In this document: positions 56,274 through 64,000 of the stretch, in pieces | Layout: every line of letters begins with the position of its first letter | Position numbering within the stretch: position 1 is the first letter of the stretch | Assembly: GCA_015956445.1 (NCBI GenBank) | Contig: WIUZ02000015.1 | Location: 372,001 to 436,000, forward strand | Source: Thelephora terrestris | Taxonomy: Eukaryota > Basidiomycota > Agaricomycetes > Thelephorales > Thelephoraceae | Direction of reading: 5' to 3' | DNA length: 64,000 nucleotides | Notes under the pieces: model-generated | The model's input: only the letters and a program-made list of their open reading frames with translations | The model's database searches: none | Told to the model about the DNA's origin: nothing | Program-made: the position numbers and the translations under genes

Positions 56274-58690
56274 TCAGAAAAAAATACATACCGTTTCGAC
56301 TATCCCTCGGGGAACCACGGGGTCGTGCGATTCACGAGCCACGATACCGACCTTCTGACTTTTATGAGCACCCACGACACCAGGTACAATAGACCGTTCT
56401 CCTACCGATGGCGACCCACTCGACAGCTCAGCCGTAACCGCGTGAGGTGGTGAGGATACTTCACTCTTATCCGTGTTTTCATGAGCACTTGAGTATAAGG
56501 GCGTCGTCTGGGATGGCGACCACGACCCCGAAACCTTCTCCAAAGAAAGGAGTACTTCCGCAGTCCTCGGACGGTCGCTCGCGGTGGCCTTCCAGCAACG
56601 CTCCAAGACACTCCAAATCTCATCAGTGAACCATGCCCCTTCCGCTCCTTGTGGACGTTCAGGGCGTACACCCTCGAGAATCCTCGCGACGGCTGCGAAA
56701 CGACCGTGTCTGTAAAATGGCACCTTTCCACTCAGCACTTCGTAAATCACCATCCCGAGCGCATAACAATCCGAACGTTTCGTCGGGCGGCTGTGTTGAA
56801 GGTCAAACCTCTCCGGATCCAAAAGTTCCGGGCTCATCCATCGGAACGTGCCAGCCTCTGTAAACGAAGTCGAGGATATAAGGTTCGCGGTGTCCGGTAT
56901 GATCGCGAGTAGGCCGAAGTCTGCGAGGAGGGCATGGCCGTTTTCATCGACAAGGATATTTGCCTACACAATTCTCATCAGAACCAAAACTCAAGCCGCG
57001 CATTCAAGAACGTACCCCTTTAAGATCTCCATGGGCCATCCCTTGTTCGTGCATATAGATCAAACCCTTTGTGACGCCTCCAAGCTACAAAAATCATCCA
57101 ATCGTCAACGAGGGACGAAGGCTATTGGCACTCAAAGCACAACTCACAAGCCTATACCGGTCTGCATCCTTATACGCCTTCACAAACTGGTTGATGTCGC
57201 CGTTTCGCATCCACTCAGACACCATAGCAAACTGGTCCTTCGACATAATAACCCCCAGAAGTGGCAACACGTTCGGATGACGGAGGGATTTCCACGTGAT
57301 GAACTCCTTGCAAAACCTCTACGTGATCCGCAGGAGACACGTCAATGGGTCTGTACCTTGATTCATTGGAGAGCAACTAGTGACTCACACGAGTAACCTT
57401 TCGCAAGTCTTTGTTTGAGTACATCTTCAACACCTTGACGGCAACCTGCTGCCCCCGGTATTTGCGTTTCCACACGTCCCCGTATCCACCATGACAGAAC
57501 GCGGCTCCGGTCAGGCTATCGCCTAATTCGATCTGTAGGGACCTCGGAAGTAAGCTGTGACCAGCGCACACCCTATACAACGATTTCAAGCAGCTGCTTC
57601 GAATATGTGCCGGAAAGTCAGGTCTCTCCAACACCTATGAGATGCGGGAGACGAAGAGTAGGGTCAAACGCCAGTTCTCAGGAACCTGCAGTAGGACAAT
57701 ACCTCGTCGACAGCCTCGACAAACACCTCGGCCTCATTTCTTTGCAGATCATTGACCATCTCGATCACTTTCTCGCTTGAGAAGACCGCCTCTATGGACA
57801 CAACGAGCTCTTCCTGAGGGATTGCGCCGCTGATCAACCTTTGCAAGGCTTGTTCACCAGAGTCAGCGAGTTCCGCCGATGCCGAGAGGTCTACGTCGGA
57901 TTGTCTGTTACATACACATGTCAGAATGCTGCTGCAAGGTTGGCGATTGGAAAGACCGACGTAATCTGTATTAAGGAGGCGGTCAATGGCGGTGGAGTGC
58001 AGATATAAAAAATCGTACCACTATTGGAGGAGGCAGTGTTCCGGCCGGCGGCTGTGCGCGCTGTCTATTTTCGTTGGACACAGGGGCATTCTCTGCCTCC
58101 ATAAATCGCTGTGGTAGGTCAGAAACCATCGCAATCCAAAGTGGCGACCACATACTTCAACACCTTCCATGACCTTCTGCAACTCTGCCTTCCACAGAGT
58201 AGAAAACGCCTCAGTGGTCCCGGGGAGGTGCCCAGGGAGGAAATTAGCGCCAGGCGCGTGTTCAGCCACCTCGGACTGGATGTGATGTACGATCCTGGTG
58301 GTGTTTGTTAGGCTCGAAAGAGGTGGCTGAGCTGAATCGACCTACTTTTCCAAACTTGCAATCGCCTTCTGGGCGGGTTCGCTCAAAGCGCCCACACCTC
58401 TCCCCTTTGCCACGTTTCTCAACACGAGGCATGCGCTGGCACAACGCTGAGCCAGCTCGACGAGCGTATCGTCTTCTATCATCTCGTCCTAAATGTGTGG
58501 CCGACGGTGAATGCAAGAAAGGGAACAGAAGGGAGACTCGTACCCTGACGAGGACCAAGGTAGCGATCGTAGCCTCGAACATCGCTTTTACGGGGCCGAC
58601 TTCTAAGCTCTCGTGGGCATTGGTGAGGGTTTCGACGTCAGTGTTCAACGCTGCGACTGTCGCCGAGCGGGTTTCGGCGTCGGGAAGCAT
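56274..58690 (-). CDS. TKL-type protein kinase 4
   Basis: Minus-strand kinase closest to kinase 1. It starts MLPDAETRSATVAALNTDVE at 58690. Exons follow the kinase 1 plan: the helical N-terminal region, the linker exon with ISGAIPQEELVVSIEAV, ERPDFPAHIRSS, GGYGDVWKRKYRG, VAVKVLKMYSNKD, RFCKEFITWKSLRHPNV, MHEQGMAHGDLKG, ANILVDENGHALLADFG and a last exon 56274-56837 with WMSPELLDPERF, DCYALGMVIYEVLSG and the same tail end as kinase 1 (VETVCIFF-stop). Catalytic residues are complete, HGD for HRD. As in kinase 1, the join between the PPPIV exon and the next exon (about 57910-58020) does not keep frame in the simplest reading. No zinc-finger partner is seen upstream. The frame is open to 58864, so an earlier start is possible. 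Confidence 0.8.
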
Positions 58691-58849
58691 ATCGCCAACT
58701 GTCCGAGGTTCGAGGATTTTTGCGATAGTGTGGTGGGCGAGAGTGTGTGAGAGAGGGAGCAGTAGAATTGGAGCACGCTCCCCCATAGCCATACACGTAA
58801 CTAAATCGGCGTGGTCCTCAAGCGCTTGGTGGAAACCAACTATGCAACA

Positions 58850-59170
58850 AAACGTGCCAGGCAACGAGGCAAAAAAATCAGCGCCTCAAATTCAACTTAT
58901 TTGAGATTCACTGAGAGGAAGGGAGACCCACAAGCACCATGCGTCCATACCAGAGGCACCCTCGCTGGCTTTTTGACTGTCCTCGGGTGGACACGACAAA
59001 CCATAGTCTATAGATGAGTTGCAGATTTGAGAAGATGTGTGGAACAAAGCGCAGTGAAAACAAAGAGGGGGGTGGAAGCGGGACGAAGCAATAAACGATC
59101 ACTGCGCAAGGATAAATGTACAAAATACCGACCGCAGATTTGTGGAAGACGACAAGATGAACGCAATGCG
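58850..59170 (-). promoter_or_regulatory. upstream region of kinase 4, shared with kinase 2
   Basis: Inverted match to 13610-13900. Beyond about 59170 the similarity stops and no zinc-finger gene follows, unlike upstream of kinases 1 and 2. Confidence 0.4.
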
Positions 59171-59174
59171 TTGC

Positions 59175-59620
59175 CATCCGTGTCCATCAAATGGAATGGC
59201 GGCATGCGTTACATTGCGTTCGTCTTCAGTTTGGGTGAGCTGGGGGATGGACCCTCGATAGCAACAACCCTCTTTCTGCAAAGCCGCCAGAACTTACAAA
59301 GACGCAAAACCTGTGATGCGGACATCATGGTATCGAGCGAGATGAACGGATATGAGTCTCCGCACAACGGCGATCCGCTCGGCGCAATGTAGAACTGTCA
59401 TGGACACCGAACAACAGGCTTCAGGTTTAGACGATGGAGGGGTGATGATTAGAATGGTCGGTCGGTCGAAACGTCGCACCGTCGCTTCCCGTCGATTCTG
59501 CAGGATAGGCATCTGCGCTAGTGGTAACCGCACCATGACACAATTGCCGTGACTCCTTCAGAAAAACCACGAGTGACGAGCAGTGAAAAAATGGAGGTTC
59601 TCCTGACGGGAACAGAGGGC
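59175..59620. other. gene-free stretch
   Basis: Short open frames on both strands without domains. Nothing supported. Confidence 0.45.
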
Positions 59621-59624
59621 GCAC

Positions 59625-59760
59625 ACATCAGCAAATCGTGGAAAATCCAATAAGGCGTTGTACCTGGCCATCGGCGTTGTAACCGACCATAAGCGGTACA
59701 ATTCCCGGAACGTAGGTTATAACCGGTTATAACACTGTGTAACTTCGTGAGCCCCTCAAA
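59625..59760. mobile_element. partial MITE (C family)
   Basis: Begins CATCAGCAAATCGTGGAAA, the terminal repeat of the element at 63371-63574, and shares its GGTTATAACCGG-type words. The opposite end was not found. Confidence 0.4.
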
Positions 59761-59886
59761 ATCCTGGCGGTAATTCATCGGCGTTGGAAAGTTGAAGAAA
59801 ATCTGACAATTCGCTATGATCTCCTGTAAATACTACAATTTCCCAACCGTAGATTACAACCCGCTGCAACACTAAATAACTTCCAT

Positions 59887-60060
59887 CAGAATAGGTGGCA
59901 GCGACATTATTTGTTGATTATTTCACCTTATTCACCTTTTCCTCGGTTATTTCGTGATTGTTTGATGTAGGTCAAAAACTTGGGTAAGGAATAACCTCAA
60001 ATAACTTCAGATAACCTCGAATAACCGCAATAACCTCGTGCCACCTTTTCTGATGTCGTG
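59887..60060. mobile_element. short inverted-repeat element (D)
   Basis: Left end CATCAGAATAGGTGGCA and right end, inverted, CATCAGAAAAGGTGGCA, about 170 bp apart. The inner part is AT-rich with repeated ATAACCTC and TTATT words. A small non-coding MITE is likely. Confidence 0.5.
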
Positions 60061-61055
60061 AGGCCTTCGAAATTCAGGTGGCAACTTGTAGACGGTCATC
60101 AGATTATCTCCGTATTGTCAACAATATATTGGGGTACATGGGTTTACAGGTCTTTGACCCAATTGGAATCTACAGCTTTGCAGCCTGTCCATATACACTG
60201 GATTTGCGGATTGCGCCTTGGATAACCAGAATTTCACAGATATATTTGACAAACTAATCAACATTGAGAGTGCTACCGAAAACTACAAGGGCGGGTGAGA
60301 TGAGCAGGCAGCCTGACGCTGTTGCCGTAGGGTTGCAAGGGATGCCCGTCGTACCGATGTTCAAGCAACCGCACGTTGACCTGCCTCCGTTTCGCTGGCC
60401 ATCCGACTCGTACTATATCCCTAGCAACTCCAGCACCCTCCTCAGCTATCCACCCATACGTCGCGACGCAGCGCGAAGCCCCCTCCTCCGACACGACCCC
60501 TTGTCGACCATCGCCAGTCTCCCGATAGTCTCGCGACCTCCCGCTCCTCTTGACTTCGACAAAATCCTCTAAGTCCACGCTCCGAGTCCGGCCTCCCCGA
60601 TCCCACGTGCCACCCGATCACTTCCGTTCTCCCACCTGACTTGACTCGCCTCGCCCCCCTTGTTCGTCATTGTTCGGATTCCCCCGCATCGGTTCGCTGT
60701 CCCGACTCCGGAACACGTGCCCCCCACCCTCTTGTTGCATGTCGTCGCCGTCTCGACTGTCTCGCCGTGTTCACCGCCTCCCGCCTGTTCCACTCCGATC
60801 CCGCCTTGACTTTTCGGTTCGATCCTCCATTTCATTGTCCCGTAGTTTCCCACGATACCTTCATTCCTCTCCCCACTCCTCCCGCCGTCTTGTTCGTCCT
60901 TCGCGCATTCTTGTTCTCCCCTCTGTTCCGCTCTTCGTTTTTGTATGACCTCCCTACGCCCTTCACGAACTTCACGATTCCCGCTCTCTCGCGACATTTG
61001 CCTTGTTATGTTTTGTTCTCCCTTCTTCGTGTTCTATCTTCAACCACTCTCTCTA
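60061..61055. other. pyrimidine-rich gene-free stretch
   Basis: From about 60560 the plus strand is C/T-rich. Open frames (for example 60264-60572 plus and 60569-60997 minus) look like products of the skew. No domain seen. It leads into the TATA box at 61061. Confidence 0.45.
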
Positions 61056-61060
61056 CCTAC

Positions 61061-61068
61061 TATATAAG
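61061..61068 (+). promoter_or_regulatory. TATA box
   Basis: TATATAAG about 30-40 bp before a long C/T-rich, hairpin-bearing leader. The position suggests a Pol II start near 61090-61100. The gene or element driven is not identified. Confidence 0.45.
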
Positions 61069-61097
61069 TGTCAGTAGACAGTCCTGGTTCGAATAAC

Positions 61098-61368
61098 GAA
61101 GTGCAGTTCCCCCTTTCCCTCTGAAGTTCAACTCAGCCTTGCGCTGTCTAAAGCCTCCAACACTCTTCGTTCCTCGCGACCAAGTTCTCTTTGAGCGCAG
61201 TGCTCGAAGAACCCTCTAGCTTTTCTCTTTCCTCGTCTCGACTTCTCTCGACGTGAAGCGCAGTGCTTCTCGACCTTCTCTACTCGTCTCGCGAGCGCAG
61301 TGCTCTACCCCAGTCTTGAGTGCAGTGCTCAACTCTTAGCTCTTCGTGGCGAACGCAGTGTTCACCAC
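61098..61368 (+). repeat. array of hairpins with a common GCAGT loop
   Basis: Five palindromes share the loop GCAGT but have different, self-complementary stems: GAGC/GCTC (61193-61205), GAAGC/GCTTC (61255-61269), GAGC/GCTC (61293-61305), TTGAG/CTCAA (61316-61332) and GTGG+GAAC/GTTC+CCAC (61346-61368). A weaker sixth is at 61098-61109. Spacers are C/T-rich and about 11-50 nt. This could be an RNA leader of a gene or of an LTR-type element; no LTR was proved. Confidence 0.65.
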
Positions 61369-61517
61369 TTCTACTAGTTTCTTCTCGTCTCAGGTATTCT
61401 CTCGTTCTCTCGTCTCGCGCTGATAGCTTCTTTCTTAGCCACCTATCCCGCCGCGACCCTCTTCGTCGCGACGCTTGTCTATTGAGACTCTACTCTATCG
61501 CCACCACTTCCTATTCC

Positions 61518-61596
61518 CTCCCTACTTCTCCCTACTTCTCCCTACTTCTCCCTACCTCTCCCTACTCCTCCCTACCTCTACCTGCTTTACCCTACC
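61518..61596 (+). repeat. tandem CCCTACTTCT repeat
   Basis: About seven units of 10 nt, the first ones perfect, then drifting (CCTC, CTCC). It continues the C/T-rich leader. Confidence 0.8.
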
Positions 61597-61689
61597 GACG
61601 TCTGCACAACCGGTCACCCACACCCTTCAGCTCCCTCTTCTTGCTACGTGTTCCCACGACTTAGCGAGACTGGGTAGTTCAATGTGTTG

Positions 61690-63370
61690 ACGAGGACCTT
61701 GGGAAGACTTCTCTGGGAGTACTTGGGAGTATTTGTAAGTAATGGCGGAGATAAGAACAGAACCGCACACGCACTTGTTCCACCACTCAAGGAGTTTGGT
61801 TGACGCCTCCTGTCCCGGAACACTTACCTTCGCGCCAATTCCTGCAGGTCTTGTGGAGGCTGAGGCACCTCATCGCCTTCTTCATCCTCCTCATCCGATG
61901 TACCCAGCAGCCGTCGAATGATCGTTCTCAAGTCACTGGATCGAATCACAGCAGGTTACAAGCCGGCGGATGCCTCTGCCACTTCTTCGAACTACGATGT
62001 GAGTTGCAAGCGAAGCCCTGTAGGACCAGGTAAGAGCGACTGTTGTCTAACCATGGAAACAAGAACCTGACTCGAGCTCCGACCGTTCAAGTTCACTCCC
62101 ACTTCGATCGATATTGTTACCTTCGGCGGTGGAATCGTGTTCCTCATCGTTACCTCCAGTCGGGTTGTGGCCATCGGTAGCACCTTCGCCAAGTGTAGAG
62201 GCTTGGCTAGAACACATCGGCGAGTGGGTTTGGGGAGATGGGTCAGGTTTGGGTGGCTGTCTGGCCCATTTTTATATTTTCCCACCCAGGCCCCGGTTGC
62301 TACCCGCCAGTGGCTCGGGAGCAAGATCCGGTGCCTGCGGTAGTGTCCCAGGTTAGTCTGGCTTATCTTTTCTCGCGTAGATATCAGTGCAGCCCCTGGT
62401 TACTCGGAGGCAAGGCCCGACCCGGTACGTGACAGTTGGAAGATGTCAGTTCATGATTACGGAACATTTTTTGGGGGTTTCTCCATCTCATGATCACCAT
62501 CTCCCCTCTGTAGGACTGACTCAGACGGCTCTGCACCCCCACCGAGGAAGGATAAGGGTGGAGGAGAAGTCCAGGAACGATAATTGACCGATGCCTGAAC
62601 CAACCCTCCCACCCATCGCCTCATCCCCCTCAAACGCCAACGTCACCCTCCCATCCTCTCCTCCATCCTCCCAAACACTCCTCCAGCCAACCACCGAACC
62701 CGCTCCCGTTGCACCCCATTAGTCCTCTCCCCACCCAAAACTACCACGAGCACGTCGACGAGGTAATGCTGAGGTGGCATAAACATCATCTCCTTCACCT
62801 CGTGCGCTCACAGCACCTTGGCCGGATGAACGAACCGGGCGGAGATCACTGCCTGCCCACCGTCAGGGGTGGGCACGAAATCTCGTTTGAACCCATGAGA
62901 GAAACTGGAGGGCGAGGGTGCCATGTCACGCAAGAGGTCACGTAGAACCTCGCGTGGAACCGCCTACAAATACGGCCCCCATTTTCTCTTTCTTTCTCGA
63001 CGCATATAATCAAAACGACGAGAGAGTGGAAGGTTGTGACTACGAAGGACCTTGGTGCAAACACGAATAAGGTAATTCGAGGTGGAGCTCTGGTCTATGG
63101 AGACGTTGCTGGCTCTTTCTCAAAAGCTCTGGGCCTCGCTCCGTACCATCTGTCTGCTCACTGACGTGCTCGGAGCACCCTTCCTGTTGGCATCTCCGGT
63201 TGCAACAATGCCTTTGGGCGATGAACTACAGCGACCGATCGACTGCGCTGAGTTTCCGCCGTTCCGGCATTTGCATCACCTACATAATGCGAGTAGGACT
63301 ATACTTGTATGGATATGTACAAATGAATATTTGAGGACTACGAAGGAGGTGCAAGGAGCCCGATCATTTC
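61690..63370. other. gene-free stretch
   Basis: About 1.7 kb with only short open frames (up to 110 codons at 61992-62324, minus). No recognised gene, repeat or splice structure. Confidence 0.45.
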
Positions 63371-63574
63371 CATCAGCAAATTGTGGAAAGTCTGATAATT
63401 AGTTATAACTCCGTGAGAACGGCTCACGACGTTATAATGCGTTGTATCCCGTTATATGTGTGGGCGCTAAGGGTCGCCGGAAGGAGTTATAGCGAGTTAT
63501 AACGTGTTATAATGGGTTATAAGCCCTTGTCAGGGAAGCACCCTGATCACCAGACTTTCCACGGTTTGCTGATG
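63371..63574. mobile_element. MITE (C family), complete
   Basis: About 204 bp with 25-bp inverted ends CATCAGCAAATTGTGGAAAG and its partner CATCAGCAAACCGTGGAAAG, plus CTGAT/ATCAC. The inside repeats GTTATAA words eight or more times. A partial relative lies at 59625. Superfamily unknown. Confidence 0.65.
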
Positions 63575-64000
63575 CAAGTGGAACACATGGGGGAAGAGGC
63601 GCATGTATTTCTGGTAACAGGGTATGGGAGCAGCGAACTGTAGTCTTGCGAGATGACGCTAGGATAGCATGTCTAGAGCACGCGTTGCATTTCCTGTGGC
63701 GCCGTATCAGCGAGGTTGATGTCTAGCTCTCGACAACCCACAGCCAAACGAAATAGAAACTAGCGGAGCCCGGAACACTCGGGCAGGCATCAAATGTCGA
63801 CTCAAAACAAAATTTAGGATGCCAGGCATGAACCCCTGCGTGATTCCATCCAGTTCTATCCCCATTCTCGGTGAGTGCCCGGTCGACTGGGCGGAGACGG
63901 TTCAGGGGGAAAGCATTCTCGCGTCTGGGTCGTCTGAGGGTTTGAGCATTGCCAGTGGAAAAGAACGTCCCAGGTTCAGTTTTCCCACGCCCGCCTCCTT
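63575..64000. other. window end, no gene recognised
   Basis: No open frame with support, no repeat seen. Confidence 0.4.

Noticed and set aside
60264-61664. C/T-rich open frames, and the idea of a full LTR element here
   Set aside because: The frames follow the base skew. Without a second repeat copy, priming site or pol-type domain, only a leader-like region with TATA box and hairpins can be supported.

Overview
The window looks like nuclear DNA from an agaricomycete (mushroom-forming basidiomycete). The evidence is many genes cut by 45-65 nt GT-AG introns with CTNAC-type branch sites, expanded F-box/leucine-rich genes, TKL-type kinases of the HGDLKGANIL class, and a Tad1/I-like LINE with its own RNase H. 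I see no tRNA, rRNA or CRISPR array. Species cannot be fixed from the sequence.

Layout. 0-7 kb holds the 3' part of a C2H2 zinc-finger gene, two F-box genes (minus) that share a three-exon plan with an exactly 28-nt middle exon, and a seven-exon short-chain dehydrogenase/reductase whose Ser-Tyr-Lys catalytic residues are all replaced. 7-16.4 kb is an array of repeated units, each a C2H2 zinc-finger gene followed by a TKL kinase gene. The first unit looks intact. The second kinase stops just after DFG, where it joins another decayed zinc-finger copy. Two Helitron-like copies lie in this array. 16.7-18.1 kb is a 370-aa F-box-like gene (minus).

18.1-39.5 kb is a 21-kb spacer. It holds a many-intron GH38 alpha-mannosidase (19.9-24.7), two three-repeat Myb genes (25.2-26.8 and 31.9-33.8, the first ending in a C2H2 finger), long gene-poor stretches, a decayed F-box copy (35.9-37.2) and an intact F-box gene (37.6-39.4) with the same 28-nt exon.

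39.6-45.2 kb is an inverted second copy of 13.6-18.1 kb: the same 370-aa F-box-like gene, a decayed zinc-finger gene and a full-length kinase. A fourth kinase, closest to the first, lies at 56.3-58.7 kb.

Between the last two kinases is a nest of mobile DNA. A palindromic MITE was entered by a ~9.7-kb LINE (45358-55558, 16-bp target duplication, A-tail), and the LINE 5' region was entered by a 501-bp CACTA-like MITE. The LINE has ORF1 (CCHC, with an apparent 53-nt intron), ORF2 (APE endonuclease plus RT) and a third ORF with RNase H that starts by a TGATG stop-start overlap. Its 5' region also carries a spliced 258-codon reading frame on the opposite strand.

59-64 kb is gene-poor: small MITEs, a TATA box followed by an array of five hairpins with the same loop and different stems, and short tandem repeats.

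Exon structures were worked out by hand from splice signals, frame continuity and comparison between paralogues in the window. Family names come from motif recognition, not database searches.
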